A DNA stretch of 64,000 nt from an uncultured bacterium (GTDB lineage: Bacteria > Bacteroidota > Bacteroidia > Bacteroidales > Bacteroidaceae). The stretch spans positions 1 through 64,000 of the forward strand of contig CAJMQU010000013.1 in the NCBI GenBank assembly GCA_905215555.1. Direction: 5' to 3'. Below are positions 43,413 through 53,100 of the stretch, piece by piece; position 1 is the first letter of the stretch, and each line of letters starts with the position of its first letter. A model generated the notes under the pieces. The model made no database searches and was not told the origin of the DNA. It saw nothing but the letters and a program-made list of their open reading frames with translations. A program made the translations under genes and the position numbers.

Positions 43413-45293
43413 ATGAAGAAGAATTTATTTTATTTATTTGTATTGCTTTGCTCAATGAGTCTGTTTACTGCTTGTAAAGATGATGATGAGCCAGAAGTTC
43501 CTCCTACGATAGAAGATGTTGTCGCAGAATATTCTGGCGAGAATCTTAAGTTGGCTGTTGAAGGCATGGATAATGTATCAGAAGATGCTAAGATTGAACT
43601 TGCTAAGTCAGAAACTAGTGATAAAGTAACCATTGTTTTGTTTAATGTCGTTCCTGGAGTAACGGAATTCAAAATACCTGATGCTGAGTTTGCTGTAATA
43701 ACGAAGAGCATCTATGCTAGTACTTTGAAAGGAGAAGTGTCTGACGATGTGTCTGGATATAATGTAAAGGTAGAAGGTACGGTAGACGAGAAAGTGTTGA
43801 CGGCTAATGTAACTTTGACGGAAATAGAAGGTGATACAGTAAATGTATCTTTCCTTTATAAAAAGGTATTTAAAGGCAACATGGATATAAATGTTTCTAA
43901 TATACCTAATCCGGTAACAATGGAGCAACGTGTCTATATTAGTAAGCCTTATTCATACAAGATGGAGCAAAGAGATACAGCTATGATTAAGTTGGAAATC
44001 AAAAATTTTGCTTTTGAAGGAATTGAACTTGGAGATATAAAGGTAGATACTATTCCCGTTGTAAAGAGAGGTGAGGTATATGCTTTTGGAGTAGAAGCGA
44101 GAACTTTGAAATTGAAAGATCCTATTGGTGAAGTTACGGCTGACTTGAATGGTACTATTATTGGCGAAGATATGACTTTAAAGCTTGATATTGATGCATT
44201 GGGCTTAGCAGTGAAAGTAGATTTCAAAGGTGGTAGTGTCGTTGAAAGTCAAACTGTAAACATGGAAGAATTTGTCGTTGAAGGTGCTGCAATTCTTGAA
44301 CAGAAAACAGCTTCTACGTCTCTGACTATGAAAATATGGGAGGATACTCCGGCTGCAGATTTGTTGTTAACTCCTAAATATAAGATAACAGATAAAGGTT
44401 CTGTTGAGTATATTTTAGTGCACGTATCTGGGCAAGAGGATGTACGTTTGAGTCAAGAGCAAATAGATGGAAAACAACCGATTGATTTTTCTGTATTGAA
44501 AAGTGCTGATGATTATATAAAGTATCATATGATAGCTGAAGATCCTAATGTCACTAAGGATTTTATTATTAAAATAGAACGTTTTGCTGTTAATATGGTA
44601 TTTGATATGAAAGAATGGGTAGATGGTAATCCTGCAGGTTTGACTTCTTCTAATGGTGCTACTTCTTTGTTGCCTCTAATGGGGATTAATTTACCTGAAC
44701 CGGGTGCGCCTGTTGTGAAAGCTGATGACGGTGCTGCTCGGGTTACCACTTTCCTCACTTTGACTAAAGAAGGAAGTAATCCTACATTAATACCAGCGAT
44801 AACTGCTGGAACTTTATTCTCTGGTGTTTTTAGTATTAATATAACAAATACATTAAAGAGTACTAAGTTTGGTATGCCTTATAATAAGAAACCTAATACT
44901 TTTAAGTTTACTTATAAATATGTTCCGGGAGGAGATGTATATAAAAGTGTTGAAAAGGATGGTAAAAATGTAGCTGAACGTGTTGAAGATAAAACTGCGG
45001 ACGAATGTTCTATCGCTGCTTATTTGTATGAGGTAAGTACTTATGATGAGGCTTTGGATGGTACAAATATTAATACTTCCAATAAGGTTATTCTGAAAGC
45101 TGAATTAACAGATGGTACTGCTAAGGATAGCTATCAGGAGATGACTGTTAATTTCAAAGAGACAGGGAATGGAGCTTATGATGCGACGAAAAAATATAAA
45201 TTGGCTATCGTTTGTACTTCTAGCAAGTGGGGTGATCAATTTATGGGAGCCGATAGAAGTAGCTTGTATGTGAAGTCTTTAGCTGTAGAATAA
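43413..45293 (+). CDS. Surface lipoprotein with calycin-like repeats and a C-terminal PCMD-type domain
   Basis: 626 residues. Lipobox LFTAC puts the lipid-bearing Cys at 21; the following KDDDE is an acidic surface-export signal type. Residues 32-290 contain two related beta-rich segments (YSGENLKLAVEGM; YKMEQRDTAMIKLEIKNFAFEGIELGDI) like the calycin-like putative lipid-binding lipoproteins of Bacteroides. A short DUF5018-type beta segment follows, and from about 395 the C terminus resembles PCMD, the putative carbohydrate-metabolism domain (SGVFSINITNTLKSTKFGMPY; WGDQFMGADRSSLYVKSLAVE). The same domain ends the lipoprotein at 46501-47604. Function unknown; surface glycan or lipid binding is inferred. 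Codons are more AT-rich than in most of the window. Confidence 0.7.
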   Translation: MKKNLFYLFVLLCSMSLFTACKDDDEPEVPPTIEDVVAEYSGENLKLAVEGMDNVSEDAKIELAKSETSDKVTIVLFNVVPGVTEFKIPDAEFAVITKSIYASTLKGEVSDDVSGYNVKVEGTVDEKVLTANVTLTEIEGDTVNVSFLYKKVFKGNMDINVSNIPNPVTMEQRVYISKPYSYKMEQRDTAMIKLEIKNFAFEGIELGDIKVDTIPVVKRGEVYAFGVEARTLKLKDPIGEVTADLNGTIIGEDMTLKLDIDALGLAVKVDFKGGSVVESQTVNMEEFVVEGAAILEQKTASTSLTMKIWEDTPAADLLLTPKYKITDKGSVEYILVHVSGQEDVRLSQEQIDGKQPIDFSVLKSADDYIKYHMIAEDPNVTKDFIIKIERFAVNMVFDMKEWVDGNPAGLTSSNGATSLLPLMGINLPEPGAPVVKADDGAARVTTFLTLTKEGSNPTLIPAITAGTLFSGVFSINITNTLKSTKFGMPYNKKPNTFKFTYKYVPGGDVYKSVEKDGKNVAERVEDKTADECSIAAYLYEVSTYDEALDGTNINTSNKVILKAELTDGTAKDSYQEMTVNFKETGNGAYDATKKYKLAIVCTSSKWGDQFMGADRSSLYVKSLAVE

Positions 45294-45326
45294 TCATCGT
45301 ATAGTGATTATAAATCGTATAATGGG

Positions 45327-45366
45327 AATCTCCTGCCTTTAATTTTAAGGCAGGAGATTTTTTTTA
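45327..45366 (+). terminator. Terminator of the 43413 lipoprotein gene
   Basis: Perfect 13-bp stem AATCTCCTGCCTT / AAGGCAGGAGATT with a 7-nt loop and then TTTTTTT. Confidence 0.93.
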
Positions 45367-45640
45367 ATTATTATTGCGAGGTGTATGTTTTGGTAAAGTT
45401 GCTATGCAAAAAGCTTTGCTTTTAATAGTATTTCTTTTGGGGTACAAAGATGGATGTGATATGTAGAGTTAGTATTGTGAATTAGAAATAGTGGATTTAG
45501 TGCTGTTGCTGAAGAGGAAAATGTTGTCTTTATGGTGGCCTATGATGCTTTTGTGAGTAGTGTTGCAGTGGATATTCATATTAGACATTTCTGAAACCAT
45601 TGCACTGGAATTACGAGGGAGAAGTAGAAAATATTCTAAA
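45367..45640. other. Intergenic stretch between convergent lipoprotein and barrel genes
   Basis: About 270 bases with no supported gene. A 62-codon minus-strand frame here has no start context or recognisable content. Confidence 0.5.
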
Positions 45641-45690
45641 AAATATAGGGCAATCAATTTCTAACTGATTGCCCTATATTTTTTAGAGTG
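45641..45690 (-). terminator. Terminator of the barrel gene, bidirectional in form
   Basis: Perfect 16-bp stem AAATATAGGGCAATCA / TGATTGCCCTATATTT (45641-45656 with 45666-45681). On the minus strand it is followed by TTTAGAATATTTT, 14 bases past the barrel gene's stop. Confidence 0.88.
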
Positions 45691-45703
45691 TTACTGAATG
45701 TTT

Positions 45704-46489
45704 TTAGAAGGCATATCCGAATCCAACATTCAGATAAATAGGATACATATTGAAAGTGATTGTTTGAAAATCTTTATCGAAGATATTATTTAATCCCCAA
45801 GTGATATCTCCATGCACAGTAAGGCGTTTGAAAGCCCTCCAGCTTACACCTGCTTGTACGCCCCATTGGAAAGAACGCAGGTCATCAGAAAAATCATAAG
45901 GAGCTGTATTATCTCCTGTGAATTCTACTTTAGTACCTGTAGGATCTTCTTTTCTTAAATATCCTTCAGATACATATCCGTTAAAGTCACCATTGGTTTT
46001 GAATGATACATACGGACCTGCACTTAGTCTCACACGATTACTGAGTTGGTAAGTAGCCAATACAGGGATAGAAAAGTATGCAGCTCGGAATTTAGTTTTG
46101 ACATCACCGGTCCAGTTGCCTGTCAAGCGTTCGCCTCCTCCTCCGATGATTTCCATACTATAATTTTTTACACGGGCATCAGCTTCCATGCCTTTGTTCT
46201 CAATCCGTATACCTAATATTATTCCCCAATTTTTCTTTTTGGTGAACCATTTCGTAATATTTCCTTCTATAGAAAGATAAATATTGGGATTGTATCCTGT
46301 CAATGCTCTAATCTCTTGGGGTAGAGGAAGGGGAGTAGCTCCGCCGATATTTACCCCGGCTTTTATTTCATATTCTAATCCATGCAGTGAAGACCAGATA
46401 ATACCATGATTTCTTTCTTCTTGTGCATAAACGATATTCACTGTGTTTACCAGTGTCACCAGGCAAATAAATGCTATAATTTTTTTCAT
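45704..46489 (-). CDS. Outer-membrane beta-barrel protein (porin-family, OMP_b-brl type)
   Basis: 261 residues. Signal peptide 1-22 (VNIVYAQ). The rest alternates hydrophobic and polar residues in about 8 strands and ends in Phe (VGFGYAF), the usual barrel signal. Segments WGIILGIRIENKG and LSAGPYVSFKT match the PorT/OMP_b-brl_2 group. It follows the PCMD lipoprotein gene by 11 bases, so the two form an operon and may act together at the outer membrane. No catalytic motif seen. Confidence 0.85.
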   Translation of the reverse strand: MKKIIAFICLVTLVNTVNIVYAQEERNHGIIWSSLHGLEYEIKAGVNIGGATPLPLPQEIRALTGYNPNIYLSIEGNITKWFTKKKNWGIILGIRIENKGMEADARVKNYSMEIIGGGGERLTGNWTGDVKTKFRAAYFSIPVLATYQLSNRVRLSAGPYVSFKTNGDFNGYVSEGYLRKEDPTGTKVEFTGDNTAPYDFSDDLRSFQWGVQAGVSWRAFKRLTVHGDITWGLNNIFDKDFQTITFNMYPIYLNVGFGYAF

Positions 46490-46500
46490 TAGTTCTGATT

Positions 46501-47604
46501 TTAATGCGTATAACTTAATTCCACCTCATCAATATATAGAGTACTTCCTACTGCTCCTTCAAATAAATCGCCTTTGATGCTTGAAGCAAATACGATAGCA
46601 AGATTGTAACCGTCATTTTGTAGCTTTTCTAAATCCACTTCTTTTCCCGGTTTCTTGACAAAGGTAAGGTTAAAAGAGGTCCATTCATTTGTTTCTTTTG
46701 CATCGGAGATACGTGCAACAGATACGATATGCGGATCGGTGAAGATATTTGTGCCGTCTAGTGTATTCAGGTTTGCATCTGTTTCATAAAATACACCGTA
46801 GATATCGCACATATCTTTTCTTCCACTGACAGGTTTTCCTGCCACAGTAAAGGTTTCTCCGGCTTTGTATTTATAATAACCTTTCAGAGATACAGGTATG
46901 TGGTTGAAAGGGACTCCAAACTTGGTTGCTTTCACCACTTCTGGGATTACGATTTTGAAACTTCCCGTGAATAAATTTCCGGCAGCAATGTACATTTTCA
47001 AACGTTCACCTAATTCACCGGTACTTTTAGTTGTCAGTTTTACACAATTTCCTACTTTTCCGTTAGGAGAAGGACTGGTGGGATAATCATCGGCAGCGGC
47101 TTGTACTCCGGTATAATTGAAGCCTTCATTAGCATTTGCCCATTTCAACAAATTACCAATAGCATCAGTTTCTTGAAAATTGTAGAAGATAGGTTGTCCA
47201 TTCTTATCATTTACAGGTATTACTTCTTCAAAATGAAAATTGGTGGGGATACCGGAAAAGATGGCACTCACCTTATACTGTTTTGTCCACTGCTTGTCTT
47301 CTGATGTTACTGTATAGAGTAGTGGCTTATCTTTCGAATTTGTAAAATCCCGCACAGTTCCACTAGCAGGTTCGATAGTTGCTCCCTGTGTAAGCGTGAA
47401 TTCTGGAGCTAATTTTGTAATATCCGCTCCTTTTTTTAGGGGTAAGGTGATTTCATCGTTACCAATGATCGGTTCTCGGTTTAATACATTTCCCGGAACA
47501 GAACATGTTTCGATATCTGCTTCTGCATTAAGCGCTTCGTCTTGTATACAAGAAGATAGGGCAAGTGCCACAAAGAAATACGAGGTCAGCGTTTTAATCT
47601 TCAT
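46501..47604 (-). CDS. PCMD-domain lipoprotein
   Basis: 367 residues. Lipobox ALSSC puts the acylated Cys at 19. Residues 40-115 form a DUF5018/Ig-like beta segment (ITLPLKKGADITKLAPEFTLTQGATIEPASG, KQWTKQYKVSA), and 120-367 the PCMD-type domain (WANANEGFNY, LFTGSFKIVIPEVVKATKFGVPF, IKGDLFEGAVGSTLYIDEVELSY). It shares this C-terminal domain with the larger lipoprotein at 43413 and shares an operon with the barrel gene. The domain is predicted to bind carbohydrate, but no function is proven. A minus-strand -7 box TAACTTTGC lies at 47645-47653. Confidence 0.82.
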   Translation of the reverse strand: MKIKTLTSYFFVALALSSCIQDEALNAEADIETCSVPGNVLNREPIIGNDEITLPLKKGADITKLAPEFTLTQGATIEPASGTVRDFTNSKDKPLLYTVTSEDKQWTKQYKVSAIFSGIPTNFHFEEVIPVNDKNGQPIFYNFQETDAIGNLLKWANANEGFNYTGVQAAADDYPTSPSPNGKVGNCVKLTTKSTGELGERLKMYIAAGNLFTGSFKIVIPEVVKATKFGVPFNHIPVSLKGYYKYKAGETFTVAGKPVSGRKDMCDIYGVFYETDANLNTLDGTNIFTDPHIVSVARISDAKETNEWTSFNLTFVKKPGKEVDLEKLQNDGYNLAIVFASSIKGDLFEGAVGSTLYIDEVELSYTH

Positions 47605-47644
47605 TTAATTCAGTTTTTGGTTATTAATAATGTAAAACTTGGGC

Positions 47645-47653
47645 GCAAAGTTA
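47645..47653 (-). promoter_or_regulatory. -7 box of the PCMD-lipoprotein/barrel operon
   Basis: On the minus strand TAACTTTGC fits TAnnTTTG, 40 bases before the ATG at 47604. Confidence 0.65.
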
Positions 47654-47705
47654 AGTTTCTTTTTTGAAATAGAAGACTTTGCATCCATATTAAAAACATT
47701 TTTTC

Positions 47706-47714
47706 TAAATTTGT
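47706..47714 (+). promoter_or_regulatory. -7 box of the cysteine-desulfidase-like gene
   Basis: TAAATTTGT fits TAnnTTTG, 22 bases before ATG 47737. A GTG at 47713 that would extend the frame is part of this box and so cannot be the start. Confidence 0.7.
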
Positions 47715-47736
47715 GTCCATTAAAAACCGTGAAATA

Positions 47737-49023
47737 ATGATAACCGAGTTAGAGAGAAAACGGATAATCGACCTGATACATCAGGAGGTTGTGCCTGCCA
47801 TTGGGTGTACAGAACCTATTGCAGTGGCATTATGCGTGGCTAAAGCAACAGAAACACTGGGAATGAAACCTGAAAAAATTAATGTGTTGCTAAGTGCTAA
47901 TATTCTGAAAAACGCTATGGGAGTGGGCATTCCGGGTACCGGGATGATTGGTTTGCCTATTGCAATTGCGTTGGGAACACTGATTGGAAAATCAGAATAT
48001 CAACTGGAAGTGTTGAAAGACAGTAACCCCGATGCTGTGGAAGAGGGAAAGCGATTCATTGAGGAAAAACGCATCCATATTTCGCTGAAAGAGAACATCG
48101 AAGAAAAACTATATATTGAAATCTGTTGTGAAGCCGGAGATAACCGGGCTACCGCAGTGATTGCCGGAGGGCATACCACCTTTATATATATAGAACGTAA
48201 TGGAGAAATCCTGCTGCAGAAGCAACATATCGCAGGTGATGAAGAGGAAGAAGAAATTGTTGAACTGAACTTACGCAAAGTTTATGATTTTGCTCTAAAT
48301 ACTCCATTAGATGAAATTCGCTTCATCCTTGAAACTGCTCGTTTAAATAAAATAGCTGCCGAACGTTCGTTCGAGGGAGAATATGGGCATTGTTTGGGTA
48401 AGATATTACGCGGCACTTACGAACATAAAGTGATGGGTGATAGTGTCTTCTCGCATATTCTTTCTTATACTTCAGGAGCTTGTGATGCCCGTATGGCAGG
48501 TGCCATGATTCCGGTGATGAGCAATTCGGGCAGTGGTAATCAAGGAATATCCGCTACTTTACCGGTTTTGGTGTATGCCGAAGAGAATGGAAAATCGGAA
48601 GAAGAGTTGATACGTGCCTTGATGTTGAGTCATCTGACGGTTATCTATATCAAACAGAGTCTAGGACGTTTATCGGCTCTTTGCGGCTGTGTAGTTGCTG
48701 CCACCGGTTCCAGTTGCGGTATCACCTGGTTGATGGGAGGAACTTACGAACAAGTATCTTATGCCGTTCAGAACATGATAGCCAATCTGACAGGTATGAT
48801 CTGTGACGGGGCAAAACCCAGTTGTGCCTTGAAAGTAACTACCGGTGTATCTACTGCTGTCCTTTCCGCCATTATGGCTATGGAAAACCGTTGTGTAACT
48901 TCTGTAGAGGGAATAATTGATGAAGATGTCGACCAAAGTATCCGCAATCTGACAAAGATAGGTTCGAAAGGAATGAACGAAACGGATAAACTGGTATTGG
49001 AGATAATGACGAATAAAAGATAA
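47737..49023 (+). CDS. L-cysteine desulfidase-like protein (UPF0597/CyuA family)
   Basis: 428-residue enzyme of the serine-dehydratase-alpha-like family. Conserved Cys residues that would hold an iron-sulfur cluster are visible in AIGCTEPIAVALCVAKA (about 20-36), SYTSGACDARMAGAMIP (about 250), LCGCVVAATGSSCGITW (about 318-334) and MICDGAKPSCALKV (about 357-370). It would break L-cysteine to pyruvate, ammonia and sulfide (CyuA) or act on a related amino acid. It stands alone, between divergent and convergent neighbours. Substrate assignment rests on family only. Confidence 0.88.
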   Translation: MITELERKRIIDLIHQEVVPAIGCTEPIAVALCVAKATETLGMKPEKINVLLSANILKNAMGVGIPGTGMIGLPIAIALGTLIGKSEYQLEVLKDSNPDAVEEGKRFIEEKRIHISLKENIEEKLYIEICCEAGDNRATAVIAGGHTTFIYIERNGEILLQKQHIAGDEEEEEIVELNLRKVYDFALNTPLDEIRFILETARLNKIAAERSFEGEYGHCLGKILRGTYEHKVMGDSVFSHILSYTSGACDARMAGAMIPVMSNSGSGNQGISATLPVLVYAEENGKSEEELIRALMLSHLTVIYIKQSLGRLSALCGCVVAATGSSCGITWLMGGTYEQVSYAVQNMIANLTGMICDGAKPSCALKVTTGVSTAVLSAIMAMENRCVTSVEGIIDEDVDQSIRNLTKIGSKGMNETDKLVLEIMTNKR

Positions 49024-49044
49024 TAAGTTGATAGTTGAGAATGG

Positions 49045-49082
49045 AGAGTTGAGAGTTACTGACACAGCTAACTCTCAACTCT
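49045..49082. terminator. 14-bp perfect hairpin between convergent genes
   Basis: AGAGTTGAGAGTTA / TAACTCTCAACTCT (49045-49058 with 49069-49082), 10-nt loop, no strong T run. Shortened copies of the same words (AGTTGAGAATGGAG) lie just before it. Likely a transcript end or a small intergenic repeat. Confidence 0.6.
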
Positions 49083-49089
49083 TCATTTA

Positions 49090-49668
49090 TTAATGACAGC
49101 ATCCGCCTTCGCATCCATGTCCATGCTCACCGCAACCGTCACCACAGTCATCGCAACCGCAACTGCATCCGCCTCCACTCATCATACGGGCGATTTCAGC
49201 CAGTTCTTCATTAGTTGCCGGACGGCTTTCTACGATTTCACCTACGAAGTTCAGGTCGCAACCTGCTAACGGGTGATTCATATCCATTACAACTACGTCT
49301 GCTTTAACTTCTTGTACGGTTCCGTTGATACGTTGCCCTTCGGCAGTCATCAAAGGAACTACATTGCCTGCCACAATACGCTCGCTGTCGAACTTGCCGT
49401 CCACTTCGAAGATTTGCTTCGGAAGGTCGATTACATGCTCTTCATCGAAGTCTCCATAAGCATCCGCACAAGCGATGGTGAAATCAAACTTATCACCGAC
49501 TTTCAGATCCTTCACCTGCTCTTCGAAAGACTCTAGAGTCAGACCTAGACCGGAAATGAACTGGAACGGATGTTCGGCTGTTGCTTCTTCGGTGAAGTCC
49601 TTTTCACCGTTTTCTATAGCGTATAATTTATAAGCTACGGTAATGTACTTGTTTTCTACTGTTTCCAT
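49090..49668 (-). CDS. FKBP-type peptidyl-prolyl isomerase, SlyD-like, with Cys/His-rich tail
   Basis: 192 residues. The FKBP core has the SlyD arrangement: VAYKLYAIENGEKDFTEEATAEHPFQFISGLGLTLESFE with the insert-in-flap domain from about 70 to 130 (ACADAYGDFDEEHVIDLPK) and the return strand MDMNHPLAGCDLNFVGEIVE. The last 28 residues hold 8 Cys and 3 His among Gly and Asp, a probable metal-binding tail as in SlyD, which binds nickel. It would be a cytosolic folding helper and perhaps a metal store. A near-consensus minus-strand -7 box TACCTTTGG lies at 49708-49716. Confidence 0.93.
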   Translation of the reverse strand: METVENKYITVAYKLYAIENGEKDFTEEATAEHPFQFISGLGLTLESFEEQVKDLKVGDKFDFTIACADAYGDFDEEHVIDLPKQIFEVDGKFDSERIVAGNVVPLMTAEGQRINGTVQEVKADVVVMDMNHPLAGCDLNFVGEIVESRPATNEELAEIARMMSGGGCSCGCDDCGDGCGEHGHGCEGGCCH

Positions 49669-50197
49669 ATTTTATATTATATATTGGTATTTTCTTTTTT
49701 AGAAGCGCCAAAGGTACGAAATAAATCTGGTTCATTTGACAAATACATCGTTAATTCAAGGTAACTGTACTAAAAGCTTTATTTGTCACATTACAATCTG
49801 TGAGCCATAACTCTCTGGAGACATTGTTCCGATTCTTTGTTTTCATATCTGATGGCAAGTATCGTTGAAGTATGAAATAAGTGAAATATGTATACGAAAT
49901 ATGCTTTAGAATATGGATGAACTATTGTTTTTTTATAAAGACTTACAAGCGAATAATGTGATTCTTAAATTCGTTTTTTTGAGTGATCAGGAGATATCGA
50001 CTTCTTCTATAATGAAAGTATTTATTCCATCTGTATAATGTTATTGTACGTAATGAATAAAATATTTCTAAATATATTTGTTGATTTTCAGATGTTTATC
50101 TCTTTATCTCGAATTAGAGTAAAAGAAAAAGCGAAAACAGTAAAATGTAATGTTTTAATCGACATAGATTTGCGTCGTTAATTTTAATTTAAACATT
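49669..50197. promoter_or_regulatory. Upstream region of the PUL
   Basis: 529 bases, very AT-rich, no gene seen. TAGATTTGC (50165-50173) fits TAnnTTTG and lies 24 bases before the susC start. A weak hairpin CGAAT / ATTCG with a run of seven T at 49950-49980 could end a short upstream transcript. The binding site of the PUL regulator is expected here but no clear repeat was found. Confidence 0.55.
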
Positions 50198-53100
50198 ATG
50201 AAAAAAGTAAAGATGTTAATTAAAGGTTGGAATAAACATCAATATTTGATGTTATTCTTATGCTTATTCTTTTTGCCTGGAGGAATTTCTCAAATGGCGC
50301 ATGCTGTTTCGAATGTTATGAAGGGTATTGATCAGAACCTTAGTATTATGGGGGTTGTAAAAGATACCGACGGTGAGCCCATGATTGGAGTGACAGTAAT
50401 GGTAAAAGGGACTAGTATTGGTGCTATTACAGACATTGATGGTAATTATAGTGTATCTGTACCCGGAAGTAAGAGTGTACTGGTATTCTCTTTTGTAGGA
50501 TATGCTACCAAAGAAGTAACGGTGGGTAATCAAAAAACTATCAATGTTACTTTATCTGAAGACTCTAAGATGATAGATGAAGTCGTGGTCATTGGTTTTC
50601 AATCTCAAAAGAAAGGAAACCTGACAGCCTCTGTGGCTTCCGTTGGAGCCGAAGCGTTAGAAAATAGACCGGTTGCTAATATTGGACAGGCACTGCAAGG
50701 TATGGTTCCAGGTTTGAATGTTAGTATAGCTGGTGGTGATCCTAACAAAGTACCTTCATTAAATATTCGTGGTGCTACGACCTTTCGTCAAAGAGGTACA
50801 TCTAATGATGATAAGAACAAATTTGATGTAGTTTCAGGAGCTCCGTTAATTTTATTGGACGGGGTAGAAATTACTTCTGAAGACTTGAACCAGTTGAATC
50901 CGAACGACATTGATAATATGTCATTTTTGAAGGATGCTTCTGCGGCTGCTATCTATGGTACAAGAGCTACCTTTGGGGTAATATTGGTTACAACCAAGGG
51001 AGGTACTTACAAACAGAAAGCGAAAATAGACTATTCTTATAATGTGGCTTTTGATCAACCTTATGCATTACCTGATATTTTGGATTCCTATTATATATAT
51101 AAAGCGGGAGCAGACAAAAATCTTTGGACAGGTGCTATTACTGAATATTCCCAACATGATAAGGATATGATGGAGCATATGATGGCTTACATGAAAGATC
51201 CTTTGAATAATAAACCTTATTTTATGGAAGGTAATGCTATCCAGTGGGTAGGCAATACAAATCCTTATGAAGAGCTGGTAAAAGATTGGACTCCAACTCA
51301 AAAACATAATCTTTCTATTAGCGGTGGTGGTGATAGAATCAGTTATTATATTTCTTTGGGTATGCAAGACCAAAAAGGTATGTATGAAATCAAAACTGAT
51401 GAACTGAAAAGATACAATGCTATGCTTAGTGTGAATGCTAAAGTAACAAATTGGTTTACAGTTGCTGCTAAGGCTTCATATAACGTGTTTGATTATGATG
51501 CACCTACTCAGCAGACAGATGGTTCAAACCTTTGGCAATATGCTAAATCGTACTATCCGGAAAATTATATTTATCAACCTGTATTGACTGGTCCGGATGA
51601 TCCTCTGCCAAACCATGTGACGGAGAATCCTGTAAGCTATTTATATGCAGGTGGACGTAACGTTACTTCCAGACGCAAGACTATTCTTTCTATCAGTCCG
51701 GAGTTCACTATTATACCTAAGATATTAAAGGTAAAGGCTGATTTATCTTTTACTCCGACAACTTATCAGCGAGAAAAGACCCATCCTAAACAGTCACGTG
51801 TCAATAATTCATGGACTGCACTTGAAAATCGTTGGGCTACGGAGAATACGGGTTATATCCAACGTACCAATACGGATAAGTATTCTATAAACGTATATGC
51901 GGATTATAACCAAACTTTTAAGGAAAAACATAATGTTTCTGTTTTGCTTGGTATCAATCAGGAACAAGAAACATATGCTGGTTCTTCTATTTCACTATCG
52001 AAAATGCTTGATCCATTCATCTTGAATCCTACTTTAGTAGAAGACGTTACGGCAAATACTTCAACTAACTCTCACTATGAGGTTGCAGCACGAGCTGTAT
52101 TTGGTCGTGTAATGTATAATTACATGAGCAGATATTTGATAGAGGTGGATGCTCGTTACGATGGTAGTTCCAAATTTCCTAAAGATTCCCGTTTTCAATT
52201 CTTCCCTACTGTCTCATTGGGATGGAGAGTTTCGGAAGAAAAATTCATGGATTGGTCTAAAGAGTGGCTAGATAACTTCAAAATTAGGGCTTCATGGGGA
52301 CGTTTGGGTAGCCAACCTAGTTCTAATTATCCGTATCAATCTGTTTTTGGGACGTCAGAAGGATATTTTTTGTTTGATGGTACACGTTATCCGACCGGCA
52401 TTAATACTCCTTCATTGACTAATCCAAATTTGACTTGGGAGAAATCAACTACCAAGAATTTAGGTTTTGACTTTACTTTTTTGAAAAACAGATTGACCTT
52501 TACTGCTGATATATTTGAAAGAAAGGTAACAGACATATTGATCCCGGGAGGAAAGGATTATCCGGCATTGATCGGTGATGATAACTTACCTTTTGAAAAT
52601 GCAGGTATTTTGAAAACTACCGGATTTGAACTTCAGGTAAAATGGTCCGATAAACTTGCCAATGGATTTAGCTATAGTGTAGGTGCTGCACTTTCTGATG
52701 ATAAAGCAAAGGTAGTAAGCTATCCCTCCAATCCTACGAATAAGATTGGTGACGGAGTACTGTACAAAGGGTATACTGTAGGTGATATTTGGGGGTATGT
52801 AACTGGAGGTATTCTACAGGAGAGTGATTTCGATGGTGTAGGCCCCAACGGAAAACCATTGTATCATGGACCTTATTTTAAGGGTGGACAGGCTTATCCG
52901 GGATATGTCTGGTATCAAGATTTAGATCATGACGGTGTAATTACTACAGGTTTGAATACTGTAGATGATCCGGGAGACAGAAAAGTAATTGGCAATAATG
53001 CACCACGCTATCGCTACAATATTACGGCCAACTTCCAATATAAAGGATTTGATTTGGATTTGATGTTCCAAGGTGTGGGAAAAAGAGATTATTGGCTGTC

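Noticed and set aside
45469..45657. Minus-strand 62-codon frame between two terminators
   Set aside because: It runs into the terminator stem at 45641-45656 and has no start context.
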